Below are positions 46,248 to 54,004 of a stretch of DNA of 55,952 bases, piece after piece. Numbering within the stretch: position 1 is the first letter of the stretch; every line of letters begins with the position of its first letter. Position numbers and translations under genes: made by a program. The stretch comes from an uncultured Clostridia bacterium. Its GTDB lineage: Bacteria > Bacillota > Clostridia > Oscillospirales > Ruminococcaceae. Location: NCBI GenBank assembly GCA_937906945.1, contig CALCUE010000048.1, forward strand, positions 1 through 55,952, in the 5' to 3' direction. The notes under the pieces were generated by a model. The model was given only the letters and a program-made list of their open reading frames with translations, did no database searches and was not told where the DNA came from.

Positions 46248-46565
46248 AAAGGCAGCCGGGAGAGACCGGCGATATGCGGCGGATCCGGTGATCGTTGGGG
46301 AGGAAAAAGCCCCTTCGGGCGGTCCAGCTCCGTCCCGCCGCACACTCCAAAAACTAAACAAAAGACGAAATCGAAAAAGGGGCGTTGCGATGCCCCTTTA
46401 GCCTCGGTAAGAGGTATTAACGTTCTGACCGTTTCCGGTGGTTTTTCCGACGGAAAGGGTGGGGTGTCGGGGAGGGGAACACGTCGGGTGAAAGACGCCG
46501 CCTTGTGCCCCTCCCCGACCGGAGCGAAGCTCCGCACAGGAGAAGGAAGAGAGGAGGTCATCGGG
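46248..46565 (+). other. 318-bp gap with strong hairpins ahead of the HUH replication gene
   Basis: No gene is supported. Structures: an 8-bp AAAGGGGC/GCCCCTTT hairpin (46376-46399) without a T-run; a 12-bp perfect GC-rich stem (46466-46477 with 46508-46519) with a 30-nt loop; and directly after it GGAGC-GAA-GCTCC (46521-46533). The last two end 33 bp before the HUH protein start and could be its target origin, or an RNA control element. Confidence 0.5.
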
Positions 46566-47351
46566 TTGCCTTACGTCAAGCGGACGGTACGGGCCGGAGC
46601 GGTCCGGGAGACCAAAAAGATGTACACACCGCGCTACGGCGGAAAGGCGAAACGGGGCCTTGTTGTTTCAGACACACCGACGGCGCAGGAGAAGGTCAAC
46701 GAGCGGAAAGCAGAGGAACGCCTACGCTGGAAGCTGAACGCCAACTTCACGAAAGACGATCTGCACGTCGTTCTCCATTACAACGACAAGCCGCAGGAAT
46801 TTTGGAGGGTGATCGAAGATAAAGAAAAGTTTCTTCGGTGCCTCAGATCCGAGTGCAAAAAGAGAGGGATCGCCCTTCGGTACGTCGCAACGACGGAGAC
46901 CAAGAGAATGACGAACCCTCACCACCACATCATCCTGGGAGATATGGACATTCACATCATCACGGCTGCCTGGGAGAAGGTGACCGGCGGCGCCGGTCAC
47001 GCTTCCTTCAAACCGTTGGACGGACGGGGAAACCACGCCGATCTTGCCGCCTATCTGATGAAGGAGAGCAAGAGCACACAAAAACGGCTTGCCGAAGGCG
47101 GCAAGAACAAAAAGCGCTTTTCGTGCAGCACCGGCCTCGCCATGCCGGTGCCGGAATACAAGGTTATTCCGTCGGAAAGCTGGAGGAAAGAGCCGAAAGC
47201 CGGAAAAGGCTTTGAGCTATATAAATTCAAAGACGGCGAGACGGCCCGCATGGGATTTCACGAGGTTTCCGGATACATGTATCTGGAATTCTGGGAAGTC
47301 GAGCAGGTTCCGGAAAGGAGGAGACCACATGAACATGGGACTGCCAGATGA
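46566..47351 (+). CDS. HUH-type rolling-circle replication protein of the prophage
   Basis: 261 residues. Motif 1 LHVVLHYND, motif 2 NPHHHIILGD (the HUH metal site, about residue 119) and motif 3 AAYLMKESKST (nucleophile Tyr plus Lys, about residue 162) match the REP_ORF2-G2P type of replication-associated protein. Such proteins nick DNA and join its 5' end to Tyr. There is no helicase domain. TTG start after GAGGAGGT with 7 nt spacing; the sequence before it is low-quality arginine-rich coding potential. Unrelated in layout to the CRESS Rep of the tRNA-Thr element. Confidence 0.8.
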   Translation: MPYVKRTVRAGAVRETKKMYTPRYGGKAKRGLVVSDTPTAQEKVNERKAEERLRWKLNANFTKDDLHVVLHYNDKPQEFWRVIEDKEKFLRCLRSECKKRGIALRYVATTETKRMTNPHHHIILGDMDIHIITAAWEKVTGGAGHASFKPLDGRGNHADLAAYLMKESKSTQKRLAEGGKNKKRFSCSTGLAMPVPEYKVIPSESWRKEPKAGKGFELYKFKDGETARMGFHEVSGYMYLEFWEVEQVPERRRPHEHGTAR

Positions 47352-47553
47352 TCCATGCCATGGATGCACGGAGAGAAAGGTCGGTTGTCACAGCCACTGC
47401 CAGGAGTATCTCCGGTATAAGATCCTTTGCCGGGTGATCCGGAGGAAGCAGTTTATCAATCTCATGCAGGACCACCCGGTCATGACCGAAGGACGAAGAC
47501 GGGGAGACCGGCTCCGGCTTCTTTGGGCAAAACATGACCGGCAAAGACGATAA
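47329..47553 (+). CDS. Cys-rich small prophage protein
   Basis: 74 residues. The N-terminal DPCHGCTERKVGCHSHCQEY has four Cys and two His, a likely zinc site, followed by a basic helical tail (RRKQFINLM, RRRGDRLRLLWAKH). The ATG overlaps the end of the HUH gene by 23 bp, with GGAGG upstream. Similar small proteins with a 'CxxC-x6-CHSxC' motif are common in Firmicute phages. Function unknown. Confidence 0.65.
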   Translation: MNMGLPDDPCHGCTERKVGCHSHCQEYLRYKILCRVIRRKQFINLMQDHPVMTEGRRRGDRLRLLWAKHDRQRR

Positions 47554-47568
47554 AAAGGAGGAAAGACG

Positions 47569-47721
47569 ATGGACAAAATCTCGGGAAGAGAGCTGATCGA
47601 GAGACTGATCCGGGATTACTTTGAATTTATCCCGGACAAAACGGTGGAGAGAGCCGTCAAAGCTGAAACGCTGCTTGAAGTCATCGAGGCCATGATTTCG
47701 GACGAGGAGGTAGAAAAATGA
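47569..47721 (+). CDS. Hypothetical small prophage protein
   Basis: 50 residues, MDKISGRELIERLIRDYFEF at the start, acidic and helical. AAAGGAGG 7-8 nt before the ATG; ATGA overlap with the next gene. No family recognised. Confidence 0.55.
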   Translation: MDKISGRELIERLIRDYFEFIPDKTVERAVKAETLLEVIEAMISDEEVEK

Positions 47722-47921
47722 CCAACAGAGAAGCCGCCGAGATCCTTCGGCGGATGAGGACGGCGGAACGGTTAGGAACGCCGGAAGGCGAAGCGCTGGG
47801 AATGGGCGCCGCCGCGCTTCTGGAAAGACCGAAGGAGCGGGGCGGAAGCTTTATTGACCGGATCGCCGAAAAGGTGGTGGAGCGGATCGCCGAAAAGCTC
47901 TTGGAGGAGGCGGAACGGTGA
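47718..47921 (+). CDS. Hypothetical small prophage protein
   Basis: 67 residues, MTNREAAEILRRMRTAERLG at the start and an amphipathic repeat IAEKVVERIAEKLLEEAER at the end that could form a coiled coil. Overlaps both neighbours by ATGA/GTGA. The N-terminus resembles a common phage 'EAAEILR-x-M' helical motif of unknown role. Confidence 0.6.
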   Translation: MTNREAAEILRRMRTAERLGTPEGEALGMGAAALLERPKERGGSFIDRIAEKVVERIAEKLLEEAER

Positions 47922-48205
47922 ACGAGCGGAAACCGCTTTCGGAGGAAGAAAAGAGGGAACGGCAAAAGGAATACACCCGCCGGTACTTCGCCAAACATCC
48001 GGAACAGGCCGAGAAGAACAAGGAAAGATCCAAAGCTTATTATCACGAGCACCGGGACGAAATTATGGCCTATAACAGAAAATATTCAAAAACGCACAGC
48101 CTTGCTCTTTCGGAATACAGGCACGCCTATTACATGAAGAACCGGGAAAGGATCCTTGCTTACAGCAGAGAACGCCACCAAAAGAAAAAGGAGGCTGAGG
48201 GATGA
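47918..48205 (+). CDS. Basic repeat protein, copy 1
   Basis: 95 residues, strongly basic. Shares with the next gene the opening (E/T)EEEKRERQ-x-EY-x-x-RY and repeated units of the form Y-x-x-x-H-x-E-x-(x)n-Y (FAKHPEQAEKNKERSKAYYH, EHRDEIMAYNRKY). Looks like a helical nucleic-acid-binding protein. GTG start overlapping the previous gene. Confidence 0.6.
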   Translation: MNERKPLSEEEKRERQKEYTRRYFAKHPEQAEKNKERSKAYYHEHRDEIMAYNRKYSKTHSLALSEYRHAYYMKNRERILAYSRERHQKKKEAEG

Positions 48206-48525
48206 GCTGGAGAAACTTTGAGACCGGCGAGATCATCCGAAGGCCGCTTACGGAGGAAGAAAAGAGGGAACGGCAGTACGAATACAAAAAGAGGTACCTG
48301 GCCAAGCACCCGGAAGCGGTCGAAAAGAACCGGGAACGGATGAGAATTTGGGCAAGATCTCACAGGGAAGAAATGAGGGCATACAAAGAAGCCTGGAACA
48401 TCGTCAACCGGGAGAAGGTCCGGGAGTATGGGCGGAAATTTTATAAAAAGCACCGGGAAAGGCTCATTGCCGAACAGCGGGAGCGGTACAGAAAGAAAAA
48501 GGAGGCGGCGAAAAATGAACCGTGA
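48202..48525 (+). CDS. Basic repeat protein, copy 2
   Basis: 107 residues, paralogue of the previous gene with an extra N-terminal MSWRNFETGEIIRRP. TEEEKRERQYEYKKRYLAKH and the YKKHRERLIAEQRERYRKKK end repeat the same pattern. The two genes overlap by 4 bp and probably arose by tandem duplication. Confidence 0.6.
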   Translation: MSWRNFETGEIIRRPLTEEEKRERQYEYKKRYLAKHPEAVEKNRERMRIWARSHREEMRAYKEAWNIVNREKVREYGRKFYKKHRERLIAEQRERYRKKKEAAKNEP

Positions 48526-48790
48526 GAAATTCGTACGGAAGATCGCCGAACACGGAGACAGCCGGGAGCAGGTGATCGTCTGCATGGAGGAGCTGGGAGA
48601 GCTTTCCCATGCGCTTTCAAAATGGCTGAGGGGCGTTTCCGACATGGAAAACCTTTCCGAGGAGATCGCCGACGTGACGCTTTGCCTGGACGAGCTCCGG
48701 GAGATCTTCGGCGTCGGAAGTTTGGAGATCGAAGAGAGGATCCAGGAAAAGATCGACCGGTTTTACGGGACCGGCGAAAAAGAAGAATAA
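48515..48790 (+). CDS. MazG-like nucleotide pyrophosphohydrolase
   Basis: 91 residues. CMEELGELSHALSKWLRG and LSEEIADVTLCLDEL give the E-E-x-x-E and E-x-x-D magnesium motifs of all-alpha NTP pyrophosphohydrolases (MazG/RS21-C6 group). Phage versions may clean up (d)NTPs or lower alarmone signals. ATG after GGAGGCGG, overlapping the previous gene by 11 bp. Confidence 0.8.
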   Translation: MNREKFVRKIAEHGDSREQVIVCMEELGELSHALSKWLRGVSDMENLSEEIADVTLCLDELREIFGVGSLEIEERIQEKIDRFYGTGEKEE

Positions 48791-48812
48791 AGGCGAGGGA
48801 GGCACGAAAAAA

Positions 48813-49094
48813 ATGAAATACCACAAAGGGGAGCGCTTCGGCCTTTCCGAGGGAACGCAGAGTCTTATATACTGGGAGCTTCAAAATTTTTCGCGCCTTC
48901 CGGAACGGCAGAAAAAGGACTGGGAACGGATGATCAAGGAGATCGGAGGGAAGGACGGCGCGGCGGCACTGCGGGAAGCGCTGACGACGCAGCGTTCGCT
49001 GACTTCCGTAGCGCTTCGGCACTATTATTCTGAAGCTACGCTCCAGGAGCTCTGCCGGCGATTTTACACGGCGGTAGCCGGGAAAGGAAAATGA
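48813..49094 (+). CDS. Hypothetical prophage protein
   Basis: 93 residues, helical: LSEGTQSLIYWELQNFSRLP, then a stretch ending FYTAVAGKGK. GGGAGG about 10 nt before the ATG. Overlaps the next gene by 4 bp. No domain recognised; placed near the end of the early operon. Confidence 0.6.
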   Translation: MKYHKGERFGLSEGTQSLIYWELQNFSRLPERQKKDWERMIKEIGGKDGAAALREALTTQRSLTSVALRHYYSEATLQELCRRFYTAVAGKGK

Positions 49095-49339
49095 GGTTGG
49101 AGAAGAAAAAAGCTTATTTTTCATCAGAAAACGAAAAGAAGCTTATCGAGTTCATAAAGCGAACGAGTGAGGATCTCTGTCTGATCTGCCGGAACGTCAA
49201 CATAGAGCGGTGCAGAGAAGAAGATTATAACTGCGAAACGTGCACGGCGGAATGCCTGTGCCGGGACTGCCCGGACGGAAAGAACTTTGAGCTGGACGAG
49301 GAAGCGCTGGACCAATGGTACGCTAAAAAAAGTCTGTGA
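49091..49339 (+). CDS. Cys-rich small prophage protein
   Basis: 82 residues with seven Cys in CLICRN, RCREEDYNCETCTAECLCRD and CPDG, a probable zinc or metal-binding knuckle, and an acidic C-terminus. ATGA-type overlap with the preceding gene. Last gene before the terminator that ends the early operon. Confidence 0.6.
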   Translation: MRLEKKKAYFSSENEKKLIEFIKRTSEDLCLICRNVNIERCREEDYNCETCTAECLCRDCPDGKNFELDEEALDQWYAKKSL

Positions 49340-49363
49340 TAAATAGACCCGTAACTGTGCTAA

Positions 49364-49399
49364 AAAAGGAGATGGGAACGAAAGTTCTCATCTCCTTTT
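49364..49399 (+). terminator. Terminator ending the early operon
   Basis: A 16-bp stem with one G-U pair (49364-49379 with 49384-49399) and a GAAA tetraloop, followed by ATTTGTTTTT. It separates the early genes from the packaging module, a logical place for late control. Confidence 0.88.
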
Positions 49400-49467
49400 A
49401 TTTGTTTTTGCGGCCGGGTGGCGAGGGAGAGAACGCTGCCCGGCGCAAAAATAAGGGAGGAAAAGCC

Positions 49468-49935
49468 TTGAACGGACGGGAAGAACGGTTCTGTGAGGAA
49501 TACGTCATCGACTACAATGCCACAAAGGCCGCCTTGCGAGCGGGCTATGGGAAAAACAGCCGGGACGAGGAGGCAGCGGCGAAGGCCGCCGCCAACGCCG
49601 GATCGAAACTCTTGAAAAAAGATGAGATCGCCGCACGGGTGCGCGAAATACAGGAAGAATACAATAAAGCCCGGTGCTTCGACGAGAAGGAGCGGGTGCT
49701 CAAGGAGCTTTGGGTAACCTATGAGAAATCCACTGAGGCGGAGCCGGTGATGGAATGGAGCACGGAGGAGCACAGCTATGTGCCGACGGGACGGTACCAG
49801 TTTGACGGAAAGACAGCGACAAAGGCGCTGGAGCTGATCGCCAAAATGAACGGAATGCTCACGGAGAACGTCAAGACGGAATTGAGCACCGGAGAAAAGA
49901 CCGAAATTGAGATCAAGGTGCTGAAAGGCGAATGA
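49468..49935 (+). CDS. Terminase small subunit
   Basis: 155 residues. The start, NGREERFCEEYVIDYNATKA and ALRAGYGKNS, is the DNA-binding HTH of the Terminase_2 family, followed by the coiled oligomerisation helix. It recognises the packaging site and hands DNA to the large subunit, which overlaps it by 4 bp. TTG start after GGGAGG; an upstream in-frame extension crosses the terminator and is rejected. Confidence 0.88.
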   Translation: MNGREERFCEEYVIDYNATKAALRAGYGKNSRDEEAAAKAAANAGSKLLKKDEIAARVREIQEEYNKARCFDEKERVLKELWVTYEKSTEAEPVMEWSTEEHSYVPTGRYQFDGKTATKALELIAKMNGMLTENVKTELSTGEKTEIEIKVLKGE

Positions 49936-51269
49936 GGATCGAATGGGAGCAGAGTGAGAAACAGCGGTTTTTCTGCGAGATGACCGGAAAGGCGGACGAG
50001 GTGCTTTACGGCGGCGCCGCCGGAGGCGGCAAAAGCTTTGTGCAGTGCCAGGACGCCTTTCTTTACGCCGTTACCTATCCGGGAAGCCGTCAGCTGATTT
50101 TACGGCGCACCTTCGCGGAATTGGAAAAGTCCATTATACGAACAACGCTCGGGCTTTACCCCCGGGAGATCGCCAGATATAACGCCGGGAAGCACGTCTG
50201 GAGCTTTCAGAACGGCTCCATCATTGATTTCGGCTATTGCGACCGGGAGAACGACGTTTATCAGTACCAGAGCGCCGAGTATGACGTGATCCGCTTCGAC
50301 GAGCTGACGCATTTTTCGGAAAGTATGTACACCTATCTGCTGTCCCGAATAAGAGGCGCGAACGAGTTCCCGAAGGCGGTCAAAAGCAGTACGAACCCCG
50401 GAGGTATCGGCCATTCCTGGGTGAAGAAGCGGTTCATCGACATCGGGGAACCGATGGCGCTTCACAAAGCGGAGGGAGGAAACCGGATTTTCATTCCGTC
50501 CCTCGTGACGGAAAACCTTTGGCTGATGAAGAACGACCCGCACTACGTGGAGCGATTAAAGAACCTTAGCGAGCGGGAATATCAGCAGCTTCGGTTCGGC
50601 AACTGGGACACCTACGACGGACAGTTTTTCGACGAATGGGACCGGGAGCTGCACGTGGTTTCGCCCTTTGAGATCCCGAAGGACTGGCGGCGGTATTTCA
50701 CGATGGACTACGGTCTCGATATGCTGGCGGCCTACTGGATCGCCGTGGACGGGACGGGTTCCGCTTACGTTTACCGGGAAGTGTATCAGCCGAACCTTAT
50801 TATTTCAGCGGCGGCGGAGACCATCAAGGCCGCCGAAGGCGGCGACAAGGCGGACGATTATATCGCGCCGCCGGATATGTGGAACCGGAAAAGCGACACC
50901 GGACGGAGCACGGCGGAGATCTTCGCCGAACACGGCATTTTATTGCGTAGAGCGGAGAACGAGCGGGTGCAGGGCTGGCTTGACCTCAAAGAGTGGCTCC
51001 ATCCGGCGGAAAACGAATTTGGGGAGAAGAAGCCGAGGCTTCGCATTTTCTCGAGCTGTACGGAGCTGATAAGGACCTTACCGGCGCTTGTTCACGACGA
51101 ACGGCGGTACAACGATATTGACGATAAAATTCACGAATACACCCACGGGCCGGACGCCATTCGTTACTGGGCGGCGGGACGGCCTTGCCGGAACGAGCCG
51201 GTCCGGGAGATCGATCCGGACTATCCAGAGTACGAAGACGACGTGGACGCCTTCCTGGCGTTTACATAA
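49932..51269 (+). CDS. Terminase large subunit
   Basis: 445 residues. Walker A YGGAAGGGKSF (Lys34), Walker B VIRFDELTHF, motif III-like SSTNPGG, and a C-terminal RNase H-like nuclease with MDYGLDMLA and DPDYPEYEDD. ATP-driven motor and headful or site nuclease of packaging. Of the Terminase_6 type common in Clostridia phages. Confidence 0.93.
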   Translation: MRIEWEQSEKQRFFCEMTGKADEVLYGGAAGGGKSFVQCQDAFLYAVTYPGSRQLILRRTFAELEKSIIRTTLGLYPREIARYNAGKHVWSFQNGSIIDFGYCDRENDVYQYQSAEYDVIRFDELTHFSESMYTYLLSRIRGANEFPKAVKSSTNPGGIGHSWVKKRFIDIGEPMALHKAEGGNRIFIPSLVTENLWLMKNDPHYVERLKNLSEREYQQLRFGNWDTYDGQFFDEWDRELHVVSPFEIPKDWRRYFTMDYGLDMLAAYWIAVDGTGSAYVYREVYQPNLIISAAAETIKAAEGGDKADDYIAPPDMWNRKSDTGRSTAEIFAEHGILLRRAENERVQGWLDLKEWLHPAENEFGEKKPRLRIFSSCTELIRTLPALVHDERRYNDIDDKIHEYTHGPDAIRYWAAGRPCRNEPVREIDPDYPEYEDDVDAFLAFT

Positions 51270-51290
51270 AGCAAAAAAGGAGATCATCAC

Positions 51291-52250
51291 ATGGAAGAAA
51301 CAGTAAACAACACCGAAGCCGTCGCCGAAAGCGAAGGCATTGAGGCCGAAAGCCAAAACGGTGAGGATTTTATGGCGGGCTTCTGGGGCGAAGACGAGCC
51401 GCAGACCGAAGGAGAGCCGCAAGCCTCCGACGAGAACGGCGAAGCGGAACCCACGGAGAACGCCGAACCCGCCTCCACGGAGGACCGGGCCGAAAGCCAA
51501 CCGGCAGAGGAAACAAAGCCGGAAACGGTCACTTTTGCGGAACACGGGAGAAATTACAGCATCGGGAAGGACGTTCTGGACGGATTTGCCGGTGCCGTCG
51601 GAAGGAAGCCGGAGGAGGTCATCGACCTTTATCAGAAGGGCTGCGGCTTCGACGCCTTACGGGAACGCTATGAAGTAGCGAAGGGCGACAGCGATCTGAT
51701 TGCCGAGCTTGCCAAATACACTGGCCAGACGGTCGAGGCGGCAAGAGCCGACCTTAAAAGCCGGATCGAGCGGTACCCGGTGGACGCGGCGAAAAGTACC
51801 ATCTTAAAGAGAAATCCGAACCTTTCCGACGAAGAAGCGGAACGCTGGGCGATGGCGGAAGTGGCAGCGCAGAGAGCGCGGGACGCTTCCAGTGCCGAAG
51901 CGAAAGCGAAGACCGAAGCCGAGAGGAAGGCCGCCGACGAAGAAGCGGAGAGAGCGGGCAAGATCAGGGAAATCGAAGCCTTCGAAAATGCTCATCCGGA
52001 CGTTCGGGACACACCTATTCCGGAGGAGGTCGTTGCGGCGTTCCAAAACGGCGAATCGCTTGAAACAGCGTGGAACCGTTATCAGCAAAACGAGCGCATC
52101 AAAGCGCTGGAAGAAGAAAATCAGAAGCTCAAGACCGAGAAGGAGAAGGCCGAGCGGGACGGTTACAACCGCCAGCATGCCGCCGGATCCGCGGCGACGA
52201 ACGCCGCGGCGGCGGAGAAAGACCCGTTTCTTTCCGGTTTTTGGGGATGA
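51291..52250 (+). CDS. Scaffold-like head protein with a duplicated GFWG end motif
   Basis: 319 residues, very acidic, low-complexity N-terminus (Glu/Ala/Pro-rich to about 80), middle helical part, and a C-terminal coiled coil (ALEEENQKLKTEKEKAERDG). Position between terminase and capsid and composition fit a scaffolding protein. DFMAGFWG near the N-terminus (about 27-34) is echoed by DPFLSGFWG at the extreme C-terminus. AAAGGAG before the ATG. Scaffold function is inferred from position. Confidence 0.65.
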   Translation: MEETVNNTEAVAESEGIEAESQNGEDFMAGFWGEDEPQTEGEPQASDENGEAEPTENAEPASTEDRAESQPAEETKPETVTFAEHGRNYSIGKDVLDGFAGAVGRKPEEVIDLYQKGCGFDALRERYEVAKGDSDLIAELAKYTGQTVEAARADLKSRIERYPVDAAKSTILKRNPNLSDEEAERWAMAEVAAQRARDASSAEAKAKTEAERKAADEEAERAGKIREIEAFENAHPDVRDTPIPEEVVAAFQNGESLETAWNRYQQNERIKALEEENQKLKTEKEKAERDGYNRQHAAGSAATNAAAAEKDPFLSGFWG

Positions 52251-52277
52251 TCTTACCAAAAGAAAGAAGGAAAATAA

Positions 52278-53363
52278 ATGGCAGTAAATCTTGCGACAAA
52301 ATATTCCAAGGACATCGCGAAAGCGTTTACCCTTAAATCCGTCGTTGACGGACACACCAACGGAAAATACGACTTCATCGGGGTCAAGACCCTCAAAGTC
52401 TGGACCCCCACCACCCAGGCCCTTAACAACTACGCCAGAACCGGCACCAACCGTTACGGCACCCCCGCCGAAATGCAGGACACCGTTCAGGAAATGGCCG
52501 TGCAGAAAGACCGTTCTTTCTCTATCACCATTGACGCCGGCAACAACGACGAGCAGATGAGGGCCAAAGCCCCCGGCGAAATGCTCCGCATGGAGATGGA
52601 CGAGCAGGTCATTCCGGAGATGGACAAATTCGCCCTCGGCGAATTCATCGACCACGCCGGCAAAGTGGACGCCCTTGCCAACGCGCCGACCACTTCCACC
52701 ATCGCCGGTGCTGTTTCCGACGGCCTTGTGACCCTCGCGAACAAAAAAGTTCCCGCCGACAAATGCACCATCTGGATCGCCTGGACCTATTTCGGCATGC
52801 TTCGCCTTTCCAGCCAGTTCATGGGCATCGACCAGCTCGGCGGCAAGATCCTTCAGACCGGCGCCCTCGGTACCTTCATGGGCGCCCAGGTCGTTCCGGT
52901 CCCGGACGATTACCTTAAAAAAGGCACTTCCCAGTGCTATTTCCTCATCGCCCACAAGGACGCCGTTCTTCAGCCGAAGAAAATTCAGGATTACTTCGTG
53001 AAAGAGAACCCCGCCGGTATCAACGGCAGTCTGTTGGAAGGCCGTTTCCTCTACGGCGCCTTCGTTCTTGCCGCGAAATGCGACGGCGTTTACGCCGCCG
53101 TAGCCTCCGGCACCAAACAGGCGGACGTGACCTTCACCTACACCGCCGCTTCCGCCACGCTGGCCTTTACTTCTTCCGGCGCCACGAAGATCCTCTATAC
53201 GCTGGATGGCAGTGATCCGCGGTTCAGCGATACCGCTGAATCCATTTCCAGCGGTGGAACGATCACGCTGGGCACCGGCACCTGGAAAGCAAAAGCAGTG
53301 GCTCTTGACGACGCCCTCTGGAACGGCGACGTTAAGACCGACAGCGAGCGGACCGTATCTTAA
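52278..53363 (+). CDS. Major capsid protein with C-terminal beta-domain
   Basis: 361 residues. N-terminal about 275 residues have the layout of N4-gp56/HK97-like capsid proteins of Firmicute phages (KAFTLKSVVDGHTNGKYDFI, SITIDAGNNDEQ, VPVPDDYLK). The last about 75 residues, with KILYTLDGSDPRFSD and WKAKAVALDD, resemble the CHB_HEX immunoglobulin-like domain, which would project from the capsid as a decoration. Codon use is strongly biased to C-ending codons, unlike the neighbours, as expected for a highly expressed gene. Confidence 0.82.
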   Translation: MAVNLATKYSKDIAKAFTLKSVVDGHTNGKYDFIGVKTLKVWTPTTQALNNYARTGTNRYGTPAEMQDTVQEMAVQKDRSFSITIDAGNNDEQMRAKAPGEMLRMEMDEQVIPEMDKFALGEFIDHAGKVDALANAPTTSTIAGAVSDGLVTLANKKVPADKCTIWIAWTYFGMLRLSSQFMGIDQLGGKILQTGALGTFMGAQVVPVPDDYLKKGTSQCYFLIAHKDAVLQPKKIQDYFVKENPAGINGSLLEGRFLYGAFVLAAKCDGVYAAVASGTKQADVTFTYTAASATLAFTSSGATKILYTLDGSDPRFSDTAESISSGGTITLGTGTWKAKAVALDDALWNGDVKTDSERTVS

Positions 53364-53378
53364 ACGCAAGAACCGAAT

Positions 53379-53406
53379 AAAAGGGCGGGGGAAGCTCCGC
53401 CCTTTT
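53379..53406 (+). terminator. Hairpin after the capsid gene
   Basis: A 10-bp perfect stem (53379-53388 with 53397-53406) whose 3' arm ends in TTTT; no further T-run. Probably a partial terminator or mRNA-stabilising hairpin that keeps capsid message high. Confidence 0.6.
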
Positions 53407-53431
53407 GGGCTATAAAGGAGAGTGAGTAGAA

Positions 53432-53989
53432 ATGGTAGAGACCAAAATTCCGGGCGTCTATGAATCCGGCGTCGGAAACGTGAGGATTAAATCCGGCGGG
53501 ACGACGACAGGGCTTTTGAAAGGCCTTTTCGGTTCGGCGACGACGGCGCCGACGGAAGCGACGCCGGCGGCACCGAGCAACGAGGACCAGGTGAAGACCA
53601 CCCTTGCCGACCTTAAAAACCAGTACCAGACGAACCTTCAGGGCGGGTACGATTACGCCGCCAACAAATTGAAGGCCGAGCGGGACGCCGACCTTCGGGA
53701 GCAGTATATTGCGAACCGGCAGGAGGAAACGGCGCTTCCGGAGAAGCTGGCGCGGTACGGGATCAACGGCGGAGCGACGGAAACGACCCTTGCGGATCTG
53801 AAAGCCCGGTACCAGAACGGACGGAACGCCACCAGACAGAATTATCTGACGAACCTTGCCGACCTTGGACAGAACTATATGACCCAGAACGCCGACGCGG
53901 CGAGAAGCTATGACGACCGGTGGCTGGATTATCTTCTTGACAAGGCGGAAACAGAGAACCGGCTGAAATTGCAGAAAGCCTATGCTTAA
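53432..53989 (+). CDS. Hypothetical structural prophage protein
   Basis: 185 residues, helical. The N-terminal part is Gly/Thr/Ala-rich (GTTTGLLKGLFGSATTAPTE), then long charged helices. TTLADLK followed by (N/A)(Q/R)YQ occurs twice, about 57 residues apart, an internal repeat. AAAGGAG before the ATG. By position it may be a head-completion, ejection or tail-needle-type protein; no family recognised. Confidence 0.6.
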   Translation: MVETKIPGVYESGVGNVRIKSGGTTTGLLKGLFGSATTAPTEATPAAPSNEDQVKTTLADLKNQYQTNLQGGYDYAANKLKAERDADLREQYIANRQEETALPEKLARYGINGGATETTLADLKARYQNGRNATRQNYLTNLADLGQNYMTQNADAARSYDDRWLDYLLDKAETENRLKLQKAYA

Positions 53990-54004
53990 AAAGGAGGCGG
54001 GAAA

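Noticed and set aside
51804..53369. 521-codon minus-strand frame across scaffold and capsid genes
   Set aside because: Crosses two real genes in antisense; its length reflects the strong third-position C bias of the capsid gene.
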